From the NCBI GenBank assembly GCA_902475435.1, contig CABRZL010000054.1, forward strand, positions 1 through 12,953: 12,953 bases of DNA, written 5' to 3'. The DNA comes from an uncultured Eubacteriales bacterium (GTDB taxonomy: Bacteria > Bacillota > Clostridia > Oscillospirales > Oscillospiraceae). Each line of letters starts with the position of its first letter. Positions within the stretch are counted from its first letter, which is position 1. The translations under genes were made by a program, and so were the position numbers. The notes under the pieces were generated by a model, which was given only the letters and a program-made list of their open reading frames with translations, made no database searches and was not told the origin of the DNA. Below are positions 1 to 7,134 of this stretch, in pieces.

Positions 1-1081
1 ATGGAATGTTTAAATTGATATCGTCCAGCACATTCTTTTTGCGCTTGGAACCATAGCAGAAGGAGACATGATCGAACGTAATACTGCCATCGGGAATGTC
101 CGTGACCGGATGTTCGGGATTGGTCAGAGAACTTTCATGTGTTAGGACTTCTGCAATACGGTCAGCCGACTCTGCAGCCATGGACACCATAACGAATACC
201 ATTGAAAGCATCATAATAGCAGATAAAATTTGAATGCCATAACTGATAAGGGAGGAAAGCTGACCAGTAGTGAGATCGGTACCGGCAGAGCCAATGATGA
301 CTTGAGCGCCGAAAAAACTCACAAGAAGCATGGCCAAATAGATACAGAACATCATAATTGGATTGTTGAGGGCCAGAATCTTTTCCGCCTTGGTGAAATT
401 TTGCTGAACATTGTTCGAAGCACGGCCAAATTTTTTCTTCTCATAGTCCTCACGGACAAAGGATTTTACGACGCGGATTCCGGAAATATTTTCTTGAACG
501 GAATTGTTGAGGGCATCGTACTGTTTAAAGATCCGTTTAAAGATTGGAAATACTATAAATGTGATTGCAAATAAGGCTACAGCTAGAATGGGGATCATAA
601 TTAGGAAAATGCACGCCATCTTTGGGCTGATAGTCATACTCATAATTACGGAAAAAATTAACATGAGCGGAGTTCGAATGGCAATGCGGATTATCATTTG
701 AAAAGCCATCTGGACGTTGGTTACGTCAGTAGTGAGGCGCGTTACCAGTGAGGAGGTTGAAAAATAGTCAATATCTGCAAAAGCAAAATCCTGAACCTTA
801 AAGTAGAGATCTTGACGAAGATTTTTTGCAAAACCACAGGAAGCAGTCGCTCCGGTTTTTCCGGACATGGCGCCGAAAAATAGTGAAAACATGGCCATAA
901 TAATCAATATGATGCCATATTTCAAAATCGGGGCCATTGTATTACCAGTCATTTCATCAATCAATTTCGACATCATAAGGGGAATCAAGCACTCCAATAC
1001 AACCTCGCCTGCTACATAGAATGGCGTTAATAGAGATGGCTTTTTATATTCCCGAATACTCTTGGCCAATGTATGAATCAT
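1..1081 (-). CDS. ABC exporter, fused permease/ATPase, 3' end cut by window edge
   Basis: Half-size ABC exporter of the MsbA/LmrA type, with membrane and ATPase domains in one chain. I translated 360 codons on the minus strand without a stop. The first ~310 residues are the exporter membrane domain, with several hydrophobic helices and the typical linker after helix 2 (STSSLVTRLTTDVTNVQ). The coupling-helix region SVQENISGIRVVKSFVRE is also present. The ATPase domain begins just before the window edge (FDHVSFCYG, with the A-loop tyrosine), so Walker A and later motifs lie outside. The start is ATG at 1081, preceded by AAGGAGG eight bases upstream. It lies 66 bp downstream of the MarR gene in the same direction, a common pairing for drug or toxic-compound exporters; such exporters often work as heterodimers with a second half-transporter gene downstream. 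Substrate unknown. Confidence 0.93.
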   Translation of the reverse strand, partial: MIHTLAKSIREYKKPSLLTPFYVAGEVVLECLIPLMMSKLIDEMTGNTMAPILKYGIILIIMAMFSLFFGAMSGKTGATASCGFAKNLRQDLYFKVQDFAFADIDYFSTSSLVTRLTTDVTNVQMAFQMIIRIAIRTPLMLIFSVIMSMTISPKMACIFLIMIPILAVALFAITFIVFPIFKRIFKQYDALNNSVQENISGIRVVKSFVREDYEKKKFGRASNNVQQNFTKAEKILALNNPIMMFCIYLAMLLVSFFGAQVIIGSAGTDLTTGQLSSLISYGIQILSAIMMLSMVFVMVSMAAESADRIAEVLTHESSLTNPEHPVTDIPDGSITFDHVSFCYGSKRKKNVLDDINLNIP

Positions 1082-1147
1082 ACGCGTTCCTCCTTGGAAA
1101 TAATATGTTGGATAATCAACAATTAGGGGATAAAATAAAAAATCCTA

Positions 1148-1591
1148 TCATCGTCCCAAATTTTTTTCAATACGAACCAGATAGCTCGATAATGTTTGTA
1201 GTTCCTCTTCAGAAAATCCTCTCGTGACGGTTTGCTCCGTTTGAAGTTTGTCTTCTTGTAATAAGGAGACGATTTCGTTTGAGTTTTCTGTCAAAACTAA
1301 TTTTTTTAAGCGGCCGTCATAGTCGACCTTTTGTCGGGAGATTAGGCCTTTCTTTTCCATGAGCTTTACAACCTTGGAGACCGTTGAACGAGTTACCCCA
1401 AAGGTTTCTTCAATGTCTTTTTGAAAGACATCCCGTCCCAGATTAGTTTCTTCTGAAATATACGCAATCAGCCACGCGTTGGTTCCAGTCATATTGCTGA
1501 GCTGTTTATTGATTGGACTATTATCCATATGTCTGGAGATTAAGTTATTTACCATGCGAATTTGCATACCGATGGGAATTGGAGACTCCAT
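1148..1591 (-). CDS. MarR-family transcriptional regulator
   Basis: A 147-residue winged-helix regulator, normal MarR length. The recognition region is at about residues 57-85 (GVTRSTVSKVVKLMEKKGLI), followed by a wing with the family's D-x-D-G-R pattern (DYDGRLKKLVLT, about 90-101). A C-terminal dimerisation helix carries FSEEELQTLSSYL. The frame stays open upstream to 1672, but I choose ATG at 1591. It has an AAAGGTG site six bases upstream, and a consensus promoter (-35 1657-1662, -10 1634-1639) lies inside the longer reading frame. It is the first gene of a two-gene operon with the ABC exporter, so it probably represses that operon and itself until a ligand binds. The ligand is unknown. 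Confidence 0.92.
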   Translation of the reverse strand: MESPIPIGMQIRMVNNLISRHMDNSPINKQLSNMTGTNAWLIAYISEETNLGRDVFQKDIEETFGVTRSTVSKVVKLMEKKGLISRQKVDYDGRLKKLVLTENSNEIVSLLQEDKLQTEQTVTRGFSEEELQTLSSYLVRIEKNLGR

Positions 1592-1633
1592 ATGTATCAC
1601 CTTTGTTTTATATCCAACTATTTTGCACAACAT

Positions 1634-1662
1634 ATTATAAAAAGACCGGGGACGCATGTCAA
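1634..1662 (-). promoter_or_regulatory. Consensus sigma-A promoter of the MarR-ABC operon
   Basis: On the minus strand, TTGACA (1657-1662) and TATAAT (1634-1639) are separated by exactly 17 bp. Transcription should begin near 1627, about 35 bases ahead of the chosen MarR start. The octamer TTGTGCAA (minus strand) occurs at the expected start site (1623-1630) and again at 1700-1707 upstream of the -35. It is a possible regulator contact site, but this is only suggestive. Confidence 0.85.
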
Positions 1663-1772
1663 TAGAATTCACAAAAACTTAACAATAAAATATAGCAGAT
1701 TGCACAAATTTCAATGGGGTTTATTTCGGCTTTAAATTTATTAAATGACGTTGCAGCAGTATAAGGCCCAGA

Positions 1773-1806
1773 AAAAACGCACCATACGCATTGATGGTGC
1801 GTTTTT
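1773..1806 (-). terminator. Intrinsic terminator after the GntP permease gene
   Basis: Perfect 13-bp stem (1773-1785 with 1794-1806) around an 8-base loop, including the GC-rich arm ACGCACCAT. It lies 17 bp past the permease stop codon. Read on the minus strand the hairpin ends in a run of six T, so it is well formed for this gene. The plus-strand side also ends in five T. The interval 1663-1772 holds only the upstream part of the MarR promoter region, with no gene visible. Confidence 0.88.
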
Positions 1807-1823
1807 CGGGCGCGTGTCCAATT

Positions 1824-3166
1824 TTAGGGTAGCATGGGGAAAAGAGACATCACAACTGTAGCGAGTATATTTCCTATAAATGTAAACAGTACCGTTGTCA
1901 TCGCAATTGGAGGATAACCTTCCTTGTATTTGATTCCGGTAATGCTCATCATAGCGACAATTGCACCTGCAAAAGGCAAGGAATCTAAAACGGTTGTTGA
2001 TAACATCAGAACACGGAATGCAGCGTCTGGGTCAACGCCCATGACGGGAATAAACGTCTGAGCGGCAGCGACAGCAGCAATCAGCATACCTGCGGCAGAA
2101 GCAGCAGCGCCCAACAGAAGAATGGCCATAATGCAAAGAGCAAACAGTGCGGGGCCAGGCATATTGAGGAAGAAATTCTGAATCAATTCAAAGGATGGAG
2201 CGGCCTCAATGGCGTATCCAAGCGTATAATTCAATAAAATGATGGCAGGGATCCCTGCAATTGTAACGCCGTCATTCATGCTGTTTACAACAGTCATAAC
2301 ACGGCTGGTGCCGTTTGCTTTTGGAATGTACATACCGTAGCAAATAATTCCGATGACGCAGCCGACGGCCATCGATAACCATGCAGCCTGAGAGAACCAC
2401 AGATTGTAGCTCAAGGGAATAGATACCAATGGAATAATCGTTAAGATGACGGGGGGAAGATGTGTTTCATCCACAACTGCGGGTTGGAGCGGGCCGTATT
2501 CAAATTTCATTCCCGCCTGTACATCCTTGCTCATCATCTTGTTGATGTAGAAAGCAGAGGCGCCAAATACAAACACAACGAAGACCAAACCGGCAACGGT
2601 TCCGGACCAGGGGCCGACGTCATAGTCGCTTAAAACGCCTTGACACATGATGTTGGGGGCAGCTAAAGAGCCGGGGAGTACATTGCCTAACGTAGAGCCA
2701 AGTACCAGCATGACAGGCATATATTTGCGCGGAATATCTGCTTCTAACATAATTCCGGTAGCAATGCCGATCATGGTAAAGAGAGAGGCGAAGGGATCTA
2801 CGCCTACATAGTTAAAAATGATGTTCATGATTATAACGCATACGAAACCAATCATACGCCGCTTCTGGGCCGTAGCGTTGCGGCCCAAAAGATTCAATAG
2901 AAACCTCGATAACGAATTTGCTGCGCCGGAATCAATAAACATTTTTCCAAAAATGGCGCCGAACAGATAAAGCGGTAGCAGGGTTGCGTGCCTACTTGTG
3001 GCATGATGGTCTCATTAAAAGTCTGAATTAGAGGCATACTGTTGGTTACAATTACCACAATACATGCGACCATCACAACGTAGGCCAGTTGGAATCCTTT
3101 GTAGGTAAAATAAATGACAATAAAAAATGCCACAATAATACCCAATAATCCAATTACGTCTGACAT
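1824..3166 (-). pseudogene. GntP-family permease, interrupted by a frameshift
   Basis: Proton-coupled carboxylate permease of the GntP family (gluconate, hydroxybutyrate and similar acids; substrate not predictable here). Start is ATG at 3166 with AAAGGAG ten bases upstream. The first frame gives the N-terminal helices (LLGIIVAFFIVIYFTYKGF) up to FNETIMPQVGT and then turns to non-family sequence ending at 2894. The family's conserved block LYLFGAIFGKMFIDSGAA appears in the next frame, which then stays open to 1824 with the remaining membrane segments. The frame change falls between about 2970 and 3010; a G triplet at 2981-2983 (CCC on the coding strand) is a likely slip site. The shift equals loss of one base or gain of two. 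With one base restored the protein would be about 447 residues, the usual family length. It may be a real inactivating mutation, a phase-variable site or an assembly error. Confidence 0.85.
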
Positions 3167-3227
3167 TGTTCTTCTCCTTTCATATATTCAGTTTTGTTGC
3201 GTGTCATTTCGGTAAACCGCGCATCAA

Positions 3228-3250
3228 GCATCTATACCTGCACTAGATGC
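3228..3250. repeat. Inverted repeat in the permease 5' leader
   Basis: Perfect 7-bp arms GCATCTA (3228-3234) and TAGATGC (3244-3250) separated by 9 bases. It lies in the leader between the predicted promoter and the permease start, about 60 bases upstream of the ATG. It could be an operator or an RNA hairpin. Nothing else in 3167-3320 looks like a gene. Confidence 0.45.
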
Positions 3251-3329
3251 CGAGCTGCAAAACATTGATACACAGAGTTTTAAGCCTGAACATATTTGTT
3301 TTTGAGACTGTGCATAAATGCCATCGTTC

Positions 3330-3358
3330 ATTATCCAAGATTGATAAATATTTGTCAA
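3330..3358 (-). promoter_or_regulatory. Strong promoter for the GntP permease with palindrome over the -35
   Basis: On the minus strand TTGACA (3353-3358) is followed after 17 bp by GATAAT (3330-3335). The start site would be near 3323, giving a leader of roughly 155 bases. An 18-bp near-palindrome at 3341-3358 (TTGATAAATATTTGTCAA on the plus strand, 16 of 18 positions symmetric) covers the -35 and half of the spacer. This is a natural position for a repressor site. The interval 3359-3545 between this promoter and the Sel1 terminator contains no gene I can support. Confidence 0.75.
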
Positions 3359-3545
3359 TGTGCAAAATCGATACGGTTCACATTTGGCGTACCGTTTTTG
3401 TCAAATATCGTTAAAATAATATAAAATCTTTGTTCCATTTCTGTGATGTAGAGGGGACATATGGTGAATGTACCGTTGATTCAAGTGGGTATGAATCATT
3501 GAAACCGCAAAAATTAAGAAGAGGATGTTTGCTTAAAGTCAAAAA

Positions 3546-3574
3546 TTGCTGGACGTATGATTTACGTCCAGCAA
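3546..3574 (-). terminator. Intrinsic terminator after the Sel1-repeat gene
   Basis: Perfect 12-bp stem (3546-3557 with 3563-3574, core GCTGGACGTA/TACGTCCAGC) with a 5-base loop. On the minus strand it is followed by five T. It ends transcription 39 bp after the stop codon of the Sel1-repeat gene. Confidence 0.88.
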
Positions 3575-3612
3575 AAAATGTAGATTTCTATTTCTACAAG
3601 ATTGACCGTTTT

Positions 3613-4368
3613 TTAAGATTCCTGGGCAGAATTCTTTTCCTTGTCGCAATATTGAAGAAGCGTGGAAAAATCGCTGCATTCTGCCTGGAAATAATGCTTA
3701 TAGAAGGATTGAGCGTCCTCCAGCATGGCGCGGGCCCGTTTAAGATTTTTAGGAACGCCGTCGCCTTTTATCAGCTGTCGGGCGGAGACGCAAATAGATT
3801 GAATAAACAGAGCGAATACGCCGTCAAGATAGTCGGTGAAGCCGTTGGAGCAGCGGTTTATAAAGAATAAATCCAACAAGTTCATTGTCATAACAGCACA
3901 GCGCATGCTCCAGTTCAATGCGGCGGCACGATCAACGTCAGGACCATGTCCATCATAGGCGTCTTTCCCTTTATAGTAGGCGCAGGAGAGGTTAAACATG
4001 GATTTCCAGGCTCCCTGTTCAGCTGCCTTTTTCAGAAGGGTAAAGTACTTTTCATAGTCCAGTTTTCCATATTCATCCGTTCTGTGTATGTCAGCCAGCA
4101 TGTGCATTGCATCGGGGTGCCCGTCAGCAGCCGCCTGCTCAAAAAGTTCACAGGCTTTGTCTGCATCAGCAGCCAGTCCGTCCAATCCAAACAAATAGCG
4201 TTCACCCAACTCTTCAAGTGCGCTGGGATTTTTTTGTGCAGCCTCTTCCTGAAGCGTTTGAAGATCTAATGTGGCGTAAGATTCATAGGTAAAGGATGCA
4301 GAACGCAGACTGGATTGATTCCGCTTCCATGTCAAATATTTTTCAAAATATTCTTTTGCGCTTATCAT
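3613..4368 (-). CDS. Sel1-like (TPR-type) repeat protein
   Basis: A 251-residue protein made of Sel1-like helical repeats, a protein-binding scaffold rather than an enzyme. Repeat-like units with the A-x-x-L-F-x-x-A-A-x-x-G-x-x-x-A-M pattern are visible at about residues 48-82 (ALEELGERYLFGLDGLAAD), 71-95 (KACELFEQAAADGHPDAM) and 108-130 (YFTLLKKAAEQGAWKSMFNL). A last degenerate unit near 195-222 contains KGDGVPKNLKRARAMLEDA. There is no signal peptide or membrane segment, so it is probably cytoplasmic. The ATG start has GAGGAGG eight bases upstream. It is a single-gene unit with its own promoter and terminator. Its partner and function are unknown, and neighbouring genes give no clear clue. 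Confidence 0.85.
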   Translation of the reverse strand: MISAKEYFEKYLTWKRNQSSLRSASFTYESYATLDLQTLQEEAAQKNPSALEELGERYLFGLDGLAADADKACELFEQAAADGHPDAMHMLADIHRTDEYGKLDYEKYFTLLKKAAEQGAWKSMFNLSCAYYKGKDAYDGHGPDVDRAAALNWSMRCAVMTMNLLDLFFINRCSNGFTDYLDGVFALFIQSICVSARQLIKGDGVPKNLKRARAMLEDAQSFYKHYFQAECSDFSTLLQYCDKEKNSAQES

Positions 4369-4389
4369 TAAGAGTCCTCCTCGAATTCC

Positions 4390-4456
4390 GGTAGGAAATG
4401 ATTACCTACCAGTTGCATTTGAGGATATTATATCACAAAAAATGAAGTTTCCTACC
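4390..4456 (-). promoter_or_regulatory. Promoter and repeated GGTAGG sites ahead of the Sel1 gene
   Basis: On the minus strand an extended -10 element (TG-A-TATAAT, core 4427-4432) has no good -35 box. At the -35 position sits GGTAGGAAA (minus strand; plus-strand CCTACC at 4451-4456). Downstream of the start site an inverted repeat GGTAGG (4390-4395) / CCTACC (4405-4410) with 9-base spacing lies just before the ribosome binding site. Three copies of one hexamer within 67 bp suggest control by a dedicated DNA-binding protein. The interval 4457-4618 shows no gene or clear structure. Confidence 0.55.
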
Positions 4457-4618
4457 CTTAATTCCGATTATTTTACAATAGAAAAGAGTCCTGCATTTTC
4501 AAGCAGCGATTCTCGAATGGTTGTTTTTTTCTCTGGTGTCCGTTCAAGTAGCCAAATAATCTTGTCAGCCTCATTCAACATGATTTCAGCTATGACAAAG
4601 TGACACAAAAAGAAAAAC

Positions 4619-4653
4619 CAGGGGTTCCCGTTGCAGCCGCAAGGAAACCCCTG
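4619..4653 (-). terminator. Intrinsic terminator after the minus-strand NTF2-like gene
   Basis: Hairpin with arms CAGGGGTT (4619-4626) and AACCCCTG (4646-4653). The stem continues inward through CC/GG past a single bulged base, and then TTGC/GCAA around an AGCC loop. On the minus strand it is followed by GGTTTTTCTTTTT. It begins six bases past the stop codon of the upstream gene. Confidence 0.88.
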
Positions 4654-4658
4654 AAATT

Positions 4659-5333
4659 TTATGCATAAGAAAAAGTATTTGAAAAAGTCTGATAGGGTTC
4701 TGGTACCGGAACGCCTTTTTGCGGTGTGATGCTTGGTGTATAGGCGGAATAGTACGAACCCGTAGGCGCCAAATTGACCTTGGCCCAGTTTTCTCCCACT
4801 GGTGTTTTGAAATCGGTCATAATGATCATATGCCAGATCTTCCAGCCGTCATCTTCCCGAATAAAGTCTATTGCGTACTTTTCCCAGACCCAGTATGCTT
4901 TTGGACCCTTCTCCGGGTCTATCTCGGTACAAGAGCCCAGAGAATAAAACATACCTTTTGCAGTCTTCTCGTCCTCAGCCAGTTCGATGACAGGCGTGGT
5001 GATGGTATGTACCATAGCGGTGCCCGCGCCCCACATTTCGCTGTCTTTTTTGTTGCCCAGCTCTTCAGGAAACAGCTTTCGCATAATTTCATTGCCGGTG
5101 CGGGTATCTTCCTCGCCCTGCTCAACCAAATAATGATAGATAGATTGGTATCCGCTGAATTTCTTGTCATTTGTGGTCAAAACCGGAACGGCAGTACTCT
5201 GGCACCAGAACTTTTGCATGGCTTCGTCAAAGCGTTTATAGTAAGTGAGGAATGCATATTTGCTGATCACATTTTCCACCTTACGCAGATTTGTGATTCT
5301 GGATGCAAGCTGTTCCTTGGTATAATTCCCCAT
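4659..5333 (-). CDS. NTF2/SnoaL-like protein, paralogue 1
   Basis: A 224-residue protein of the NTF2-like (SnoaL-type) alpha+beta fold, the class that includes bile acid 7-alpha-dehydratase BaiE and scytalone dehydratase. An N-terminal helix (about 12-45) precedes the strand block MVHTITTPVIELAEDEKTAKGMFYS (about 107-131, His109). Then come WVWEKYAIDFIREDDGWKIWH (about 148-168, His168) and a C-terminal tail VPEPYQTFSNTFSY. The histidine in the MVHT block sits where I would align the active-site histidine region of BaiE, so a lyase, hydratase or isomerase role is plausible but unproven. The frame is open to 5423, but ATG at 5333 has CAGGAGG eight bases upstream and gives the usual N-terminus. 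It is divergent from two paralogues. It is the most diverged of the three: the Y-Y-H found near residue 26-31 of the others is TYYK here. Confidence 0.87.
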   Translation of the reverse strand: MGNYTKEQLASRITNLRKVENVISKYAFLTYYKRFDEAMQKFWCQSTAVPVLTTNDKKFSGYQSIYHYLVEQGEEDTRTGNEIMRKLFPEELGNKKDSEMWGAGTAMVHTITTPVIELAEDEKTAKGMFYSLGSCTEIDPEKGPKAYWVWEKYAIDFIREDDGWKIWHMIIMTDFKTPVGENWAKVNLAPTGSYYSAYTPSITPQKGVPVPEPYQTFSNTFSYA

Positions 5334-5357
5334 AGGAATGCCTCCTGTCGGTATTAT

Positions 5358-5560
5358 TCGGATCAGATCACCAGGAAACTTCCGCTTGATCGGATACTTA
5401 AAGTATAGCGAACATTTGGACATTATGCCACTGACAAAAAGCCAACTTTTGATGTCATTTTATAAACCTGCTGAGAGTCGTGGTTTTGATGCCATATGAT
5501 CAGAAGATGTCAGTAGAAGCATAAAAGAAGATGTGATATAGTGGAATCGGATCAGATCAC
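5358..5560. promoter_or_regulatory. Divergent control region with repeated GATCAGATC sites
   Basis: The 251-bp gap between divergent NTF2-like genes holds several short repeats. A 14-mer, TCGGATCAGATCAC, occurs at 5358-5371 (leader of the minus-strand gene) and 5547-5560 (just past the plus-strand start site). Its core GATC-A-GATC is nearly palindromic, so it could act in either direction. A partial copy (GATCAGA) lies at 5499-5505. AGAAGATGT occurs at 5502-5510 and 5526-5534, and TTTTGATGYCAT at 5447-5458 and 5484-5495. For the plus strand an extended -10 (TG-A-TATAGT, core 5537-5542) is the best promoter, with no recognisable -35, as expected if an activator is needed. I see no convincing minus-strand promoter. 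Confidence 0.55.
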
Positions 5561-5584
5561 GGGTACATAAAAGGAGGAACAGAT

Positions 5585-6304
5585 ATGACAGATTATGAGG
5601 CTCTGTCCAGAGCATATGACGTTTATCAGATCAAGAATGTTATGGGACGCCATGCTTATTATCATGCTCTGGGAACGCACCGGGCGGAGCTGGATGAGAT
5701 CTGGTCAAGCCGGGAGGATATCTCCTGGGGCAATAATCAGGGCTTTTGGATAGGGCGTGAGACGTTATACAGCTATTACGCCGATGCCAAGGATAAGCAG
5801 GATGAAGCCACGCTGCGCTGGATGGCGAAGATCAATCCGAATATAGATGTGAAGCCGGAAAATTTTCAGTTAGGCGCCCTTCTGATGCATTCGTTGACCA
5901 CGCCGCTCATTGAGATTGCGGAAGATGGGGAGACGGCTCAGGGAATGTGGTATTCTCTGGGACAGGTTACCAATGCCGGGTTGGATGGCGAGGCTACAGG
6001 GATGTGGATGCATGAACGATATGCTGTGGACTTCATACGAGAAAATGATCAGTGGAAAATCTGGCACTTTTTTGTTGGAACAGACCTTTCCTGTGAAGCA
6101 GGGAAGCCGTTTAGCGGTGAAATGAGGCCGGCCGATCCTGTTGCGGCAGATGCCATGCGAGAGATTATGGAAGCGCTGCCTAAGCCCACGATTGCCAAGG
6201 AAGTCTATCATTGTAAATATGGCTGGCATGAAGAGCCGCATTTTCCGGTTCCGTATGCCACCCATACCTCTGAGCTCAGTTACGGCCCGGAACGCTATTT
6301 ATAA
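5585..6304 (+). CDS. NTF2/SnoaL-like protein, paralogue 2
   Basis: A 239-residue NTF2-like protein and paralogue of its neighbours on both sides. In order: N-terminal helix with the shared RHAYYHALGTHRAELDEIWS block (about 22-41); the core block LMHSLTTPLIEIAEDGETAQ (about 100-119, His102) then GMWYS; the paired strands MHERYAVDFIRENDQWKIWH (about 142-161, His161); and a C-terminal tail FPVPYATHTSELSY. Both core histidines match positions in the two paralogues. No signal peptide or membrane segment is present. The ATG start has AAGGAGG eight bases upstream. It is first in a two-gene operon; the stop is 12 bp before the next start. By fold it could be a dehydratase, hydratase or isomerase, or a binding protein. 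The substrate is not deducible. Confidence 0.88.
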   Translation: MTDYEALSRAYDVYQIKNVMGRHAYYHALGTHRAELDEIWSSREDISWGNNQGFWIGRETLYSYYADAKDKQDEATLRWMAKINPNIDVKPENFQLGALLMHSLTTPLIEIAEDGETAQGMWYSLGQVTNAGLDGEATGMWMHERYAVDFIRENDQWKIWHFFVGTDLSCEAGKPFSGEMRPADPVAADAMREIMEALPKPTIAKEVYHCKYGWHEEPHFPVPYATHTSELSYGPERYL

Positions 6305-6316
6305 GGAGGATATACG

Positions 6317-7093
6317 ATGGATAAGTTCAATGGACTGAGTCTGGAGGCCCATCGCATTGCCTCCATTCCACAGATTGAAAACCTGATGGCAAGGCACAGT
6401 TACTATCATGCTGCCAATATGAATTCCAATGAATTGGAAGATATTTGGTCCAAAGAGCAGCCGGATGAGACTTCCTGGCAGCAAAACTTTGGGTTTTGGA
6501 AATCTATGCCGCATATGTATCGGTATTATGGAGAGGGGCACGATGTCACCGGCGAGTATCTCCGGCAACAGATTGTGGAGGCACGGCCAGAGCTGGAGGA
6601 GGACTTAAAGCATGTAGATGTCCGCCGTCTGGTGGAGATGCCCGTTCATACGCTGACCACATCCATCATTGAGGTGGCAGAGGATGGAATGAGCGCCAAG
6701 GGATTATGGTATACACCCGGTTATGCGCTTCGGCGGAATTATCTGGAAAACAGCGCTTCGGCCTGTTGGATGTGGGAAAAATACGGCGCTGATTTTGTGT
6801 GGGAAAATGGAGCGTGGAAGTTCTTGCATATTCAGATTGGGATGGATATCATGGCGAACTTTGGGGAAAGCTGGGCTGATCCCAAACCTCCTCGTCCGCC
6901 TCAGCCCAAGAAAGAGCCCGAAAAAGGGAAGGATGGGAAAGAGCTGAAGAAGTCACCGGCTATGGGAGGCGGATTGTCTCAGCCGCCGGATGGGCCTGGC
7001 AAGTATTCTGTCTACAGCCGTACTCGTGTGCCTTCTGAATATCCTAAGATTCCTGAGCCTTATCGAACACTTGAGGAAACATTCTCCTATTGA
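6317..7093 (+). CDS. NTF2/SnoaL-like protein, paralogue 3, with a proline/lysine-rich insert
   Basis: A 258-residue NTF2-like protein, second in the operon, with AAGGAGG eight bases before ATG. It shares the block ARHSYYHAANMNSNELEDIWS (about 25-45), the core VHTLTTSIIEVAEDGMSAKG (about 110-129, His111) and WMWEKYGADFVWENGAWKFLH (about 151-171, His171). Its C-terminus, IPEPYRTLEETFSY, is very close to that of paralogue 1. Unlike the others it carries a low-complexity segment at about 188-228, rich in Pro, Lys and Gly (PKPPRPPQPKKEPEKGKDGK), between the fold core and the conserved tail; this is probably a flexible linker. Cotranscription with paralogue 2 suggests the two act together, possibly as a mixed oligomer or on successive intermediates (inference). 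Confidence 0.87.
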   Translation: MDKFNGLSLEAHRIASIPQIENLMARHSYYHAANMNSNELEDIWSKEQPDETSWQQNFGFWKSMPHMYRYYGEGHDVTGEYLRQQIVEARPELEEDLKHVDVRRLVEMPVHTLTTSIIEVAEDGMSAKGLWYTPGYALRRNYLENSASACWMWEKYGADFVWENGAWKFLHIQIGMDIMANFGESWADPKPPRPPQPKKEPEKGKDGKELKKSPAMGGGLSQPPDGPGKYSVYSRTRVPSEYPKIPEPYRTLEETFSY

Positions 7094-7098
7094 TACGG

Positions 7099-7128
7099 CG
7101 GCTGCCGCCCCATGTGGGACGGCAGCCG
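7099..7128 (+). terminator. Terminator between converging NTF2-like operon and MerR gene
   Basis: Stem CGGCTGCCG (7099-7107) with CGGCAGCCG (7120-7128), extended by CCC/GGG past one mismatch around an ATGT loop. TTATTTTTATT follows on the plus strand. It sits six bases after the stop of paralogue 3. The MerR gene ends at 7135 on the opposite strand, so the hairpin may also stop transcription from that side, though its T run there is weaker. Confidence 0.88.
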
Positions 7129-7134
7129 TTATTT

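Noticed and set aside
230..701. Plus-strand open frames over the left end
   Set aside because: They lie antisense to the ABC exporter, whose minus-strand frame is open for 360 codons with clear family motifs; they have no ribosome binding site or family resemblance.
3430..3870. Plus-strand 146-codon open frame
   Set aside because: It runs through the Sel1-gene terminator and antisense to the Sel1-repeat coding sequence; no family similarity.
4719..5408. Plus-strand 229-codon open frame
   Set aside because: Shadow of the minus-strand NTF2-like gene, which has a ribosome site, terminator and two paralogues.
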